Assembly: GCA_024699855.1 (NCBI GenBank)
Contig: JAMPIQ010000001.1
Location: forward strand, 5,084,001-5,148,000
Reading direction: 5' to 3'
Source: Aphelenchoides besseyi
Lineage: Eukaryota > Nematoda > Chromadorea > Rhabditida > Aphelenchoididae
DNA length: 64,000 nucleotides
Shown: positions 1-12,944 of the stretch, one piece after another
Numbering within the stretch: position 1 is the first letter of the stretch
Layout of the letters: every line of letters begins with the position of its first letter
The notes under the pieces: model-generated
What the model was told of the DNA's origin: nothing
Database searches by the model: none
The model's input: the letters and a program-made list of their open reading frames with translations, nothing else
Made by a program: the position numbers and the translations under genes

Positions 1-544
1 ACGGGATTCGCTGTAAAGATGGCGATCAGAAAGCGTGGTGTTCATGTGGGCGCGCGAAGTTCGACGATTAGAAGATCAGCTTAGTGCATCAAGATGGATG
101 TAGTAGAAAGTGATTCAACAATCAAACAGAATGTTAAACTAAAGACAAAAACCGTTGCAAGGCTTCGATTCGATAACAAACTCCAATTTATAAAAGAATA
201 CGATTTGGCACTTGAAGTAACCATTAAAAACGAACGCTCTTCTTTTAGTCTGCAAATCAGAAGAACGGTGAAAACCTATCGTTAATATGAAAACGGAAAC
301 TTCCCTGTGGTTTTACCGTCTTTGAGAAAAAGTGTCCAGACGATTGTTTTCCGATCAACGAACACCAAGTGTCTGCACATGCAACTTCAGCGATGTAGGC
401 GTCCACTTCTCATCTAGTTTTTCTTTCAGCAACATCGTTATGAGCAACAACTGGAAGTTTTCCGTTCCATTTTGGAGTATAAAAGGCGGTCCATTTAGTA
501 ATTTTTATGAACCAATTGAATTCACTTGTTCAGTTCCACTAAAG
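1..544. other. Upstream stretch without a recognised gene
   Basis: Short open frames are present (for example 94-285), but none has splice structure or recognisable protein character. The part just before 545 is probably the promoter and 5' leader of the methyltransferase gene. A gene cut by the left edge of the window cannot be excluded. Confidence 0.4.
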
Positions 545-1842
545 ATGGTCGCTACTGCTGCTAAAAACCAGTCACTTACCAAAATCACGGGTAAGTAGAT
601 TTCGACAATCTAGCTTTGGAGGTTGTTAGCGTTTTTTATCTTCTAAATTTAGGTACACTTCTTGAACGCTTAGACAAAGGCGTTGTGTTGGGAGCTGAAG
701 GCTACTTGTTCGAATTGGAACGTCGCGGATATATTAAAGCCGGTGCCTTTGTTCCTGAAGTCGTGATTGACAACCCCGAAGCATTGCGCGAATTGCATCG
801 CGAGTTTGTTAACGCAGGATCGGAGGTCGTTGAGGCGTTTACCTACTACGCTCACCGTGACAAACTCCGGGTTATTGGACGCGAAAACGATTTGGAACCG
901 TTGAATCGTCAGGCTCTGAAAATCGCCAAAGAAGTTGCCCAAGAAGCCAAAGAAACCAAAGGCCTCGATGTGTTGGTTGCCGGAAATATCTGCAACACGT
1001 GGGTCTACGACCACAACAACGCGGAAGAATCGGGCAAGATCGTTCGTCAAATGTACGAAGAACAAGTCGGTTGGGCAAAAGAAGCTGGTGTTGACTTTGT
1101 TATTGCTGAAACCATTTGCGATTTAGGTAAAATAGTTCATTTATTCCAATACGTAATCAATTTTCAGGCGAAGCATTGATCGCATTGCAAGTAATCAAAA
1201 GTTTTGGCTTACCGGCCGTTGTCACTTTTGCTCCGATTAACTTGGAGAAAACGAACGATGGTTATGACTGGGTGGAAGGTACTTCAAACGTTTTTTAACA
1301 TTATCTATTGTTTTCATTTAGCCTGTCAAATTCTCGAAAAGAACGGAGCCGATGTTGTTGGTTTTAATTGGTAAGTTAACAAATTGGGTCAATCAATTTA
1401 AATTACTGGATTTAGTCATGCCGGCCCCATAACTATGATACCACTTTTGAAACGTCTTAGAGCTGCTGTTAAAATCCACATTGCCGCTCAACCAGTACCT
1501 TACCGGACTACCGACAAAGAATCGTCGTTCGTACGACTAACCGACAAAACGAGCGGTGTGAATTTGTTTCCACTGGGTCTCGAACAACATCTGTGCACTC
1601 GCTTTGAGATGGCGGAGTTCGCAAAACACGCGAAAGATTTGGGTGTCAACTACATCGGTGTTTGTTGTGGAGGAGCTCCGTATCAAGTTCGTGAGATGGC
1701 CGAAGCATTAGGTCGTGTCGTTCCGTCGAGTCGCTACACAGCCGACTTGTCTCAACATGGAATGTTGGGAGCGGATACGGTTGTCAAGAAGCACCAAAAC
1801 GCGTTTTCCAACCAATGGAAAGTCGAAAATCGTAGCGGTTAA
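545..1842 (+). CDS. bhmt: Betaine-homocysteine S-methyltransferase (BHMT)
   Basis: Zinc-dependent enzyme that moves a methyl group from betaine to homocysteine, giving dimethylglycine and methionine in the cytosol. Five exons read continuously: 545-590, 653-1126, 1168-1278, 1322-1370 and 1416-1842. The start ATG at 545 gives a short leader before LLERLDKG, which aligns with the family start. The barrel motifs KAGAFVPE, ELHREFVNAGS and FVIAETICDLGEA are present. The three zinc cysteines are visible in GFNCHAGP and GVCCGGAP. The protein is about 370 residues, against about 400 in vertebrates, because the C-terminal dimerisation arm is shortened after QHGMLGAD. Family assignment is sure. Another homocysteine methyltransferase subfamily is less likely, given similarity over the whole barrel and the position of the CC pair. 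Confidence 0.9.
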
Positions 1843-1902
1843 TTTTGCAAAACACTCGACATTGTATCATATTCTTTAGCATAAATATTCTTGTTTGATC
1901 CA

Positions 1903-2054
1903 AATGCTATGAGTTTTATTGGCTACTTAAAGAAATTGTGAAAGCTGAATTGCGGAATGAGCACCGTACAAATTTGAAGCGCTGGATTGATATGCGATTA
2001 GTGGAGGAATTCAAGGAAAAAGGTTACACGTTTGGATTTTACCCGAATGAATAA
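1903..2054 (+). CDS. Possible orphan 3' exon
   Basis: About 48 open codons rich in charged residues (KRWIDMRLVEEFKEKG) end at a TAA at 2052-2054, between the BHMT stop and the Piezo stop. The sequence reads like real protein and could follow a splice acceptor near 1936, but no start exon was found. It could be 3'-UTR sequence of BHMT that is open by chance. Confidence 0.2.
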
Positions 2055-2072
2055 ACACATAAATAAAGTTGA

Positions 2073-5000
2073 CTATTGGACTTTGGGTTTACTTCGTGCC
2101 CATTTGATCAACGTTTCTGGAGAACGGAAGAGGAAGATCAACTTCGCGTAGAGATCTTCTTCCAATGCGAAGTCACGTTCTTCTCGAACCAAATAGATGT
2201 CCAAGCAGAGTTGAAGTACATGATTGGGATTCGGCATTTCCTCGATGATCACCGAAAGAATTTCACTGGCAATGACACCACGGATTACTCGAGCAGCGAA
2301 AAGTACCACAGCGAAGTACATGGCTGCAATTCCGCCTTGTGCCCATTTCGTGATGAGTGCGGGAAACAGACGATCAACAAATGCAATCATTTGAATGTAA
2401 TTCAACTGATTCTTGTGAGTCCCGTAGTCGATTTTTTCATCAGAAAAACAATGGCCTTTAAGATAGGAACTGACGTTGGATTGCATTGTCCACAATTGTT
2501 CGTTACGCTACAAATCGCGTCTATTAAGAGTGTTAGGTTGAAGAAAATATACCTGTTGATTGATGTTAAGAACTAAGTCGGCAGTGGAAAAGGTGCTTGT
2601 CACATTGTCGTTATTCTGTTGATACAAAGTTTGCAATAGAACCTCCGCATTCTCGACTTTGCCAGCCGACGGAACAATCAGATAGTATGGTAATGCCTTT
2701 TCAATCACAAGCTTAAATGATTCAATTCAAAATGCTGAGACAATAAAAACGCACATGAGTTCCCGGCGTTTTGATGGCATTTTGTAGCGAAAGTGAAAGA
2801 TTGGAATTCGGGTAGATATCGATCATCCAATCCGATGTGTGGATCAATGGTTCTTCGTCGTCTGATTTTCGCTGACGGGCAAAATCCAAATGAACTTGTA
2901 GTCTTAAGATTTTATTGAATGTTGGCGCTTTTTTAAGTTCTTCGAGCATAGCGTCAACTGATTCTGATGAAATCGGCCAGAAAACCTCTGATTCCGGACG
3001 GAATTTGATTTTCTAAAAGTGATTTTCCAATAAGAATATACACAACATGCTTACCATTATGTCTGAGTCACCAGATGGATTGTAGTCTTTGATGAATGAA
3101 AGAGCTCGACGTATTTTGTTTCGACTAATATTTTCATTTCTTGGTTTCTGTCTGAACCACGAGTCCAGATTATGAACTTCCTCTTTGTTGAGCGTTTCAA
3201 TGTCAATTCCCTGAGCGCTCATCGAGTAAAATGGCTGTAAAACTTATGTACGATTATAAGTTGAAAGTGAGTTACCGGAAAGCCTTGAAGCCCGACAGTA
3301 ATATCGACACGTTGTGGATGATTTTGTGGTCCAATGTGATTAATAATAGCGTATGCTAAAAGTGGAGAAAACAACAAAATCAAAACGCCCAAAACCGCCG
3401 GAATCCCAATTCCATACTTCACTCCTTTGCCTTTTGGTTCACCACGTGGTGAAGGCCAATTCTGAGCACAAACTTTACTATGAAAAAAGTACTCTCATAC
3501 CTCTTCCAAAACGCGTGAACACTTAACAAGAAAGATCTTTGAATAGTAGACTTCCATTTTGATGAAATCGAAAATCGGCATGGTTGTGTCGGTGAATGTC
3601 CAATCAATGATTGTTCGCAGTTCGAAAACCAACGGAGCCAACAAGTACGCATTGTAAAGAATATAGTTCGGTAGACCATAAGCATGAGCAAAGAGGTTTC
3701 CTCTGCATCGTTGTGGATAACCGTTACGAATTTGCCACGCCGAAACTATCAGGTACATGCACTTGACGACGTAGAAGAAACCGGCCGGATGGTTTTGAGC
3801 TGCAGGTCTAAAAAGCAATGTCATTTAGTTCAACTTTCGAGTAGTTACGTTTCAGTAGTGATCACTAATCCAATGAAAATCCAAACATGCAGACAAACAA
3901 CTATGATAAGTTGATAAATCAGTTTCCAAAACACTGCTTTTCGAAGATATAATGCCCGATCAATGACCAACATAATCGATAAGATGAAGAGCACAACAAC
4001 AAACATCAACGGAACACGAGAACTCTACAAGCGAAGAGTCAATAATCATCAAATGGAAACCAACCAGAAGAACATTCGAATTTGATGCCATTTCTCCAAA
4101 ATGCGAGTACTTCACAACGAGAATGAGAATACAGAAGAGATCCAAAAAGAACATGATCGGATACAAGTCGCGAATGTAACGGAACTTCGGATAACGCAGA
4201 TTGTTATAAAACAAACTGAAACCTGTGCGACGTGTGTTGTTCGAACTGTCATTCGAGTGTCTTCCTGCTTCAACTGCATTCAATGAATCTAAAACGGTTG
4301 TCGAGCTGCAATGTTTTTGTCTATTACCGTTGAGTTCATCTTGCTGTTCTATGCCACCGGTTGATCGTTTTTCTTCGATTGCGTCGGGAATCGTAAAAGT
4401 GTCGGCGATGTTTGCATCTTTCCACAGACCAATACGACGAAGCATGTAACGATGAAGGAACAAAGCAATGAGAAGAATGACATCGTAGAGAGCAAATCGA
4501 GTTTGTTTTTGAATACCAAGAGCATAAATGTAATTGAACTTATCCGGATTAGTAAGTTTTATGGGAATAAAGTTAAATTGAAAGATGAACTTGATCACAA
4601 TTACCAGCTCCGTGTACGTAATCATCACAACCCAGAAAACTAAAATATAAATTAGATAAGAACGAATTCAGTTCACTTACTTTTGGGAGGACGTGGTGAA
4701 CACAATGTACCCCAGAAGAATACCATCAACGGTAACGGTGCAGTGATCAAACCACCACAGTAGGCATGAGCAATACACGCACAAATATAGCACAAAACGT
4801 GAGTATAAGCGGCAAGCAAACTGGCAGCCGAAATAATAAACCGTCCAAACGCATGTTTCTGTTCCCACTTTGCTTGAGTCTCATCTTCAGCTCGACCAAT
4901 TTCTTCAGCAGAACCAACCATCTGCATTCCTTGCGCTCTCCACTCGCCGCGCAATTCATCCGTTCGTTCTTCGATATTGTATAGGATCTGAATTACGTTA

Positions 5001-7858
5001 TTCGATAACCATTACCACTGAACTTACATGACTCATATCGCGTTTTAATCGACCCTTCTCTTTACCCAAAACGTATTCGACGTATCGATGTTCTCGTGAG
5101 TAGTGATTAAAGAAGCCGGACGTGTAGTGCAACGCTTTTTTCACGTACTTCAAGACAAAATAAAATGCTGCATAACATTTTGCCCCTGAAGCATTCTCAT
5201 TTTTTAAACCAAAAAGTAATTTTGCGCTTACACGTGCTTTCATGTTCTTTCACTTCATCGTCATTTTCCATGGTTTCTTCTCCTTGTTGCAACTCGACAT
5301 TTTGTTCTTGATTGACCACTGACTCTCCATTAGTTGGTTGCTGCGATGAAGAGACTCGACTGCTAATTGACGGCAAACTATTGGTGCTTGCTCGTTCTTG
5401 CTTCTGATCGTCGTTTCTCTTTTCCGGAACCTCAACGGCAGCCAAAACATTCGATGCTCCAACGTTCGTGTTTGTTTCCGGAGTCTAAGTTTAAAATAGA
5501 ACTAAACATATAATAAAACTAACCGTTGTTGCGTTCAAGGTGTCAGCGGCTGCAACATAGGTTGGTTCTTGTAGATGTGTTGTTAAACCATTGTCGATGT
5601 TTTCACTGTTTGGTTCCTTGAACATGTAGTAATCACCAGCACGTTTAGCTAAAAACAATTTTGTATATGTTTTGAAATGATTTCAATGCAAATGTCAAAA
5701 TCTATTAATCTCCACCTTGTGCGTAGGTCTCCGGCTCAATATTGGTCTGTGAATGTTGCTTCCGAATCGAATCCATACGCTCTTTGATTTCCTTGAACTG
5801 TTTCTTTTGCTCTTCGTTCTCCGAAAGCATTTGCTTTTCGACCAATTGGTTAATCAAAATTGCGCCTCTGTAAGTGTTGGTCATTTGACATGTTTGAACG
5901 AACGTAAACATACCGACTAGCTTGTATGATTTCACAGCGAACATTGATGATGCAATGTTGGAACAAATACGAGTGAAGAATACGCATTTGAAAGATGATG
6001 AAGATGAAAGCAATCAAATCGAAGCCAATTTCCGTTTCACTGGTATCAACTTCGCATTTACTTTCGTCAGGAAACAAACGATTTTGAGATTTCTTGTTAA
6101 CACAAACGATACTGAAGAGCTGGCGAATGATGCATCCCGAACTGATTGCTGGATTACTTTCGAATTGGTGGTAATTGTCCAAGTCCTTTGCAAACACACA
6201 TCCAACAATCTGCATACAAAGATTATGTTTGAAATTCAATTGAAAACTCACTTGTAATGACACTTTCCATAACATGGCTATTACGTTGTAAGCGCAAACA
6301 ATGTACCATCGCGACAAAGTGACACGGTAGTTTCTCATCGTGTACAGATTGTTTCCCTGCCACAACATCCAAAAAGCAAGAACAAGATAACCGAGAGCAA
6401 ACAACGATCTTCCACCAAGACCTGCCACCAGAACAGTGATCAGTGTAATCCAATGACCGTATTGAAAGACGGTGATCTTTATGTAGTCAACAAAGCTTCT
6501 AAAATGCTAACTATTAACTATAGAACTATTGTCATTACCGTTGAGTTCCAATGAAGTCGTAATACGGATTCTTGCGGCGAAGTGTGTAGTCGCCGTTTCG
6601 ATAAATCGAACTGTTATGACCGGCGGGATGATGTTTGTTCTCAATTCTGAAGACTGACAACTGTGCAGCAACGAACATAAGGGCTAAGAAATCGGCCCAC
6701 AACACTCCGTTGAAATCCGAACGTTTCGATGTCCATTGATAGTCGGCAAGATCCAGAAACATCAACAGATTCCCATTTTTGCTGATATCGTCAATAAGAG
6801 ATTTCCACGGATATTCTAAAACGCTCAGATTAAAATCCTAAATAAGTTCCTTCACTATGTACCCATACAAAAAGGCTGCGGAAGTCCGAGAACCATTGCG
6901 TATTGAGTTGGAAGTTCAATCACCAAGTAGAGGAGAAGAAAGGGCCAAAGAATTTTAGCGACTTTGCGACGAAACATGCTGAGGACAAAGACCCATGAGA
7001 GAAGAATTGCGGCCAAAATATCCATACGACGATAAGCAACGTAAACTAAAGCGATCAAAGACAATTCGAGGCCAAATTTGTAGAAAGAATAGTTCAGTAG
7101 AACCTTAAATCCCATTCGAAGGCTTTTGTCGAATGTATTGCCTTCGATTGCATCAACGAAGACGATTCCAGGTGGCGGTTCATCAAGTTGAAGTTGAGCA
7201 CGACGTCGTTTCTGTCGAATGTAAATTACCCACTGAAGTGCGATTAGAAACCAGGCAGCAAGTAAGCACTAGAAATCTGAGGTTAATGTTATGGTCCAGC
7301 TGTGTACTTACCGTTAAGTTCACTTCATACAAAGACTTTTCTTTTGTAGGCACTCCAATCCATTGATTAAAAGTTTCGGTTTTGTTTAGACGCAATTTCT
7401 CGGCTTCACACGTGTATTCCTCTAGGAATTCGATCTTCGCATAATAAACCACAATCCGGAAGACGAAAAGTGCGAACAAATAGACTCCGGTTGTCGTTGT
7501 AAGGTAGAGTTTAAGTGATGGAAACAACAAGGTAAAGATGACTGAGATGATCACCAGCATATGTGCTGCACAAAAATGGCTGGTTGCGATGACCATGAAG
7601 ACAAATAGAATAAGACGAAAGAAGTGCAGCTCGGCGATTCGCCATAGAATCTCGATGGTAAGAAGAACAAATAGCTTCAATTCGGCCAATGCAGTTTCCA
7701 CAGCTGAAAATAGCAAGACCAGTAAATACAGATAATGATTCGATGTTCCCTCTCCCACCTTCTGAATTGAGAAATCTTTTCAGCAAACGCAGTTTTCGCT
7801 GCACCAAAACATTGGCCAGTAAAAGCTTCCAGTTATTCGACAATTTCCTGGACTTCAT
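2073..7858 (-). CDS. pezo-1: Piezo-type mechanosensitive ion channel, N-terminally short
   Basis: Mechanically gated cation channel of the plasma membrane. The reading frame runs through many short exons, giving roughly 1,600 residues. In order it holds a four-helix blade repeat starting near WRIAELHFF (family residue about 780), YKFGLELSL, the beam-like region FKEIKERMDSIRK, further blade helices, the extracellular cap (about 2500-3400), the inner pore helix GGIAAMYFAVVLFAARVIRG and the conserved C-terminus YAKLIFLFRSPETLIKW. The C-terminal two thirds match the family well. Full-length Piezo proteins have about 2,400-2,500 residues. About 750 N-terminal residues have no counterpart on the minus strand up to 9.6 kb. 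The first coding exon is taken as 7759-7858, starting at an ATG, with an acceptor-like site and stop codons upstream. It may be a short isoform, a truncated paralogue, or a gene whose first exons lie further away. Confidence 0.85.
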
Positions 7859-8565
7859 TTCAACCGTCCAAACGTGCGATTTGTTAATACAAATAAAAAA
7901 TTTCGCGAAATTAATCGGTGGCCAACAAACTTGCTTGAACGTCAGAAAAAATTCCGAAGCAGATGGTTTGCTTATTCATCAGCCCGCACAGAAGGTCTAA
8001 GAAAGAAATACAAACTTTTTAGGCATAGAAATGATTCCTCACAATTTCAACTCAAGGAGATCTTTTAGAGCGCGAAAGTAATGGATTGACACTTCTTCTT
8101 CCAATCAACTAACCTCCCAGTCGCCGGAATAGCCATTGGGCTATTTGGGAAGATGCGTGGCTATTAGACGAAACATTTCCACCCGCGATATGCACTTGAT
8201 TTCGAGCATGAAAACTACGCATTTGATAGAAGTTGCGTAAGTTAGAGGCGTAACTAATCGCGCACAGAAGTCGACTTCCGATCTGTGTTCTCTCGAACAA
8301 ACGGGCGGTTTGTTTGGCCAGTGGCTTCCGTCTCGATCACAAGACCGTGGAGTCTCATTCTGAGGTGCCCAGTCGCCCGCCGTGCGCATTAAATTTAATT
8401 GAATCTCCGAAATGACTCACTTGTTACCGTTCGTTTCCGTGTAGAATCGTTGTGGTGCATGTTCTTGGCTTCTAATCCACCGCTTGCACCTGAAAAAACA
8501 CTCCAGTTAACGCAAGAATTAGCAACCCGCAAAGAACGACTGCAAAACAATTTCAACTGCTCGAA

Positions 8566-9037
8566 ATGACCGCATCAACGCAAAACCTCAAACTTCACGA
8601 CATCGATCAAAAAAGCGATTGGAAGCAAACGGTTGTTAGTCGTAATATACACGTCAATTCAAGACAATAAATGGAGAGAACTATGTTTTGGTCAACAAAT
8701 TTAACCAGTGGGTTATTACCCGATCAATGAACAAAATACCAAGGAAACGGACTTATACTTCGAAGCTCTAAACGACGACCAAAAACGAAAAGAATTCAAA
8801 CAATTGGAGACTCAGAAAGGAAAAAACACGAAATTGATAAGCATTGGGAATCACCATCGAAAGTCGCAGCTGAACAAACAAAGCAATCACATACACGTCG
8901 ATCTTACTGAAACGTTTAAACGACAATTAGATGACCGAATCGACCGATTTTACCGCAGCATCTGCAGATTCAATCAAACTGCTGTACAAGCAACGTCCAA
9001 AAAGGTAAAGAAACTCAAACAAATGTCCGCATCTTGA
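8566..9037 (+). CDS. Small lysine-rich orphan protein
   Basis: Two exons join in frame: 8566-8641 and 8709-9037, with a GTAATA donor and an AACCAG acceptor. The product is about 134 residues, hydrophilic, and ends in a basic tail (SKKVKKLKQMSAS). No signal peptide or membrane segment is visible. The frame is also open upstream of the ATG back to about 8490, so a further 5' exon is possible. No family was recognised. It stands head-to-head with the Piezo gene. Confidence 0.4.
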
Positions 9038-9349
9038 GAAATGAATCATCAGTTGGGGGAGAAACGTGGAGGAACGTAAAAATGGGGAATGTTGAATTTG
9101 TGGAAGTGATAAGTGAATCGATTGGTCGCAAGAATATGAAAGCCATCAACTTGTAAATTACATCTAATCATCAATTGTCACGTTCTGTTTTACGGTCAAC
9201 AACTTGCCGCTTCAGAAAACTCAAAACGTGTTGAGTATCGAGAAGCTGTAGAATTGATTGCTCTCAGAGTTTTGTTCTTTTGATTATGCTGAAGTTGGCA
9301 GACATGAAGGCTTATAGGATTCTGGTTGTAAAGTTTCATCATTTGGTGG

Positions 9350-9553
9350 TTAAATGACCGACAGTAAGAACAATTGGTTGTTTGTCTTGGAGTCAACAAC
9401 CGCTCCCTTGTTAGTGTTTAGAAAAACCAGAACGTTTACGAGAATCATCGGAATGACTAAGAGCTTGTTGAAATATTCATTCTTTCTGATAAGAAAGAAT
9501 GGTATTCGAAGCAAATAATTGTCGTACAAATCGAATTCCTCAGCAAATTTCAT
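9350..9553 (-). CDS. Possible membrane-protein exon
   Basis: A 67-codon open frame starting with ATG at 9553 contains one strongly hydrophobic stretch (LLVIPMILVNVLVFLN). It could be a first exon or a remnant. A second open frame in another phase (9196-9399) could be its 3' partner, but no convincing splice joins them. No homologue was recognised, and it does not match the missing Piezo N-terminus. Confidence 0.2.
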   Translation of the reverse strand: MKFAEEFDLYDNYLLRIPFFLIRKNEYFNKLLVIPMILVNVLVFLNTNKGAVVDSKTNNQLFLLSVI

Positions 9554-10028
9554 TGTCAGCCTTTCATTTTATCTTACGATATGCTTGAAAGCGTTCAGTG
9601 TGTTACGGTAGTCAATTCAAAAGCCGGCAATAAAAAGAAGTAATAAGTTAAGGTCCCGTACAACACTTTCAACTGCAACACACAACGTCGATCTTCGCAC
9701 CAGTTGGTTCTTAGCAACGTTCGTTTTTACAACTAAAATTGTCAGTCGATATAAAGCAGGGTCTCAAACGGAAAAAAGGCCAATCAGGGAGTCGGTATGT
9801 GCGTCCGACAGACTAGTGCGGTCTACTTTCTTTATCGTCAGGCACACCAAATCGATCGCGCGATCAAACGTTGCGATCGTATTTATAGTTTGGCATTTCC
9901 TATCGACTTTTTATCTACTGGCCTACGAATTAAATAGGGGCCTTGTATATTTTGATTGCGCTATATGGTCAGTTCGAAGAGGTCTTATGAAATGAGCTTT
10001 TTTCAAAGTTCAGGATTACGACTCGGAG
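9554..10028. other. Intergenic and promoter region before KH gene 1
   Basis: No coding signal was seen. An acceptor-like TTCAG lies at about 10009-10013, 15 bases before the ATG at 10029. This suggests either a 5'-UTR intron or a trans-splice site. Confidence 0.4.
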
Positions 10029-11654
10029 ATGCGACGAAACGATCCACCAACTGCGTCATGGACGACAAACTCCTACAAACAGGTCGGTGGCCGTGAATAC
10101 TATGATCGTGAACCACCGACATACCGCGAACATCACGAATACGCGACCTACGGACAGGAATTCGATGTTGTGGATGAGCGAACGGTTGGAAGCGGATACG
10201 ACCGTTTCAACGGAAACCAGCCAGTGTATCCAACGGTTGAGGAACGTCAACCGACCGGTTCACGCAAACGTGTAAGTGAAAAGACTTATTGACGTTGTTT
10301 GGGTATTTTTGAGTATGTGTTTGATGCCAATAACATGATTCACATAATTAAATGCCCAAAATAATATTCGACCGCATCATAAAGCTGTTGATTTTATTCG
10401 TATTTCAACAGTTATCTCTGTGGTCACAATTTCAAGAGAAAATGGAACTTAATTAACATCTTTCGTCTTCAGCCCTTCAACGATACATCCTCGGCTTTCT
10501 ATCCGCCAAAAGTTCCACGTTCTCATGACAGTCGTCCGGGATCATTTGGTGCACATACTCAACAATATGGTGGCGACGGATCGAATATCCTGAAAGAGGA
10601 GTCCAAGAAGTGCATCAACGAAATGAATCAGGAGTTGGCCGTTCTCGAACAAAGCGAATTCCCCGACATTCAATATCTCTCTCATACTAAGCGCTTGTTA
10701 GGCGAAGGTAAATTGAATTCCAAAACGGTCTCAATTTTATCGCTAATTTTTAGAGATTAACAAAATCACGACGAACATGAATCCCGATTGGTTGGACGTT
10801 GAATCTACGAAGTTCACAGTGAAGATTCTGAAACGTGTGTTGTTGCCATCGGCACGTGGAGGAGTAAGTGCGAATAACAAAACGTGAATTGAGTTCGTTT
10901 TTCAGAACAACGTGGTTGGTCGTATTTTGGGCGTTGGTGGATCGACTTTGCGCAAAATGTGTCAAACGTAACCTTCAGATGTTTATTCTTCTGTTTTGAA
11001 TGCTCAGAATTCAGGTATAAATGCCACATCAGTATCAGTGGTGCAGGATCTCGTAAGAACCCACGCGATGAACAGGAACTGTTGCGTTCGGGTGATGCTC
11101 GCTTCAGTCATTTGGCGTGCCCACTACACGCCGAAATCTCCACCACTGGACCACCGCATTTAGCTTACAGTCGGTTGGGACAAATTCTGACGCTCTTGCA
11201 TCGTATCATTACAAGTGTAAGTTGGTATTGTTTGTCAATGTAACGTTAATTGTTGTTTAAGGACGAGACCTTCGAACACGACGGAATGCTCTTCGAATTG
11301 ACTCAACGTCGTCATGGACGTGAACAAAACGATGAGAGTTACGGCGACTATCAAGACGAAGAACCACGCGATTTCTCTCCGCGTCGTGGTCATAGTCGTG
11401 GAGCACATCGAGGTGGAAGTTATCGACGTCCGCTGGATTTGAACGAAGAAGATCGTCCATTTGGTGATCCGAGTGGCAATACCTATCAACAAATCGAAAA
11501 CGAAGCGGACGCCGGTGAATTTCGACGTTCTCCAAATGGCGATTCTCCCGGTCGCGGTGGTTCTGTGCGCCGTTCTCGTGGCGGTATGGTTCCACGAGGT
11601 CGCGGCGGATTTGTTCCACGTGGTCGAGGCAATGGTCGTGGACGTTTGGACTAA
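10029..11654 (+). CDS. KH-domain RNA-binding protein, Sam68/KHDRBS-like, copy 1
   Basis: Six exons: 10029-10271, 10473-10707, 10754-10863, 10906-10967, 11015-11216 and 11262-11654. The N-terminus is Tyr-rich and disordered. A Qua1-like helical segment follows (LNxELAVLEQSEFPD type, then YLSHTKRLLGE), then a single extended KH domain of STAR type, with KILKRVLLP and NNVVGRILGVGGSTLRKM. The tail is Arg/Gly-rich, with RGRGG clusters likely to be methylated and to bind RNA. The expected role is nuclear pre-mRNA splicing or RNA processing. Compared with copy 2 downstream, the GXXG loop reads GVGG instead of GPRG, and the usual RGSIRDKAKEEEL stretch is altered to AGSRKNPRDEQEL. This is a tandem paralogue of the gene at 13304-14847. 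Confidence 0.82.
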
Positions 11655-11925
11655 ATTACCTGGTAAGTATTTTATTATTGAAATGCCAAAATTGAAATTG
11701 CGTTAAAATATGAAAAGAACTTTGTCAACGGTTTACGACCACTTTATAACGAAGACTGACAGGGTTATAATTCCTTCCAATTGAACTTTCTCAAAGAACT
11801 ACAGAAGAACTTACTGTATTTTTTTTCTAACAAGTCGAGATTTGTGGTTAGAATTGTGCAAAAGCAAAAACTGAACTTATCCACTTTGTGGTCCTTAGCT
11901 AAAAGATCTCAAGAATAACAATTAG

Positions 11926-12268
11926 AAGCAATCGAAGACCGTGCATAATCGTAAGAACTTGCTGTCACGTAGAAGAGACGAGCTATTGGAGCTGAAATTT
12001 CAGTTACTGAAGCATCCAAAAGACTTCAACAATACCGAAGAAAACTTCTTCACGAGTTCTAGTAGATCAAAGGATGGAAACAAGAAGAAATTCCGAACAG
12101 TTTTTGCAGGGGTGTGGAAAACAATAAGACGAGAGTTAATGCGATAACTAATTCACGCTTATTATTTAGAAGAATATCGAACAACACGAAGAAGATGAAA
12201 TTACAATCAAGAAGAAACAAACGAACAACATACGGTTCTTTATATTTCAGCTTCCAAACTTGAAGTAA
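11926..12268 (+). CDS. Partial orphan gene, last two exons
   Basis: Two open exons (11926-12111 and 12170-12268) join in phase through a GTGTGG donor and a TTTAG acceptor and end at TAA. The peptide is charged and Lys-rich (RRRDELLELKFQLLKHPKD, ending IKKKQTNNIRFFIFQLPNLK). An acceptor precedes the first exon, so a start exon should lie upstream of it; I could not fix it. No family was recognised. Exon structure and composition favour coding over chance. Confidence 0.35.
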
Positions 12269-12383
12269 TTAACAAACACCCCGTTCCACTCCGTCTATAA
12301 TAAGAACTCCCAAGTTTTCTAATAGAACTTAATGTTTTCAATATTTTTGTTTTTTTTTAAACGAAATAAACAGAAACGAAAAG

Positions 12384-12944
12384 ATGGACGATTGTGAATG
12401 GTCGACAGAGTTCTCGTACTCTATGGGATACTTCGGAAGCGACGGAACGACTCTAATTCGCACTTTAAGATTCCAATCGACTGGAAAACGAAAAGAACTG
12501 AAACTCAGCAATGATGGTAAGTGGAAAACGTTGGTTTGTTTCGAGAAAACAATGGACAACAAGCCGTTGCAAGTTCTAAGAGAAATGAAATCAAAAAACG
12601 AAAACTTTTGTTAGTGAGTGTGGGGAAAAGCAATTTTAGTGATCACGAGTTAAACTTGAACTTTTTTAGGTGCACATTTCTTTGTGTTGGTACTAAAACT
12701 AATTGTGACCATTCAAATTTGTCTATTGACTGTCGAATTGATTCAATTTACGTGCAAATGTCGTCGTCTTTCAATTACCGAGCTTCCGAATTGTGTCCGA
12801 AACTTCCGAAAAGATTTTTTTGTAGTATCGACTTTCAAACTGCGTTTCCTTTTTATGATTTCAATCCCGGAAAAAGTGACTTCAAACTCTTCTCCAAATG
12901 TGGGAATCGCTTTCTCTTCGAGTTTTATGAAATCAAAATCGTGA
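12384..12944 (+). CDS. Small orphan protein with one hydrophobic segment
   Basis: Exon 12384-12516 joins exon 12670-12944 in frame (GTAAG donor, CTTTTTTAG acceptor), giving about 135 residues. The N-terminal 44 residues are acidic and aromatic. A hydrophobic segment (FFVLVLKLIVTIQICLLTV) follows directly after the splice, then a Cys- and Arg-containing tail. The arrangement fits a single-pass membrane protein with a short N-terminal domain. No homologue was recognised. It sits between the two KH genes on the same strand. Confidence 0.35.

Noticed and set aside
670..1065. 131-codon antisense frame over BHMT
   Set aside because: Shadow of the coding strand; codon pattern belongs to the plus strand.
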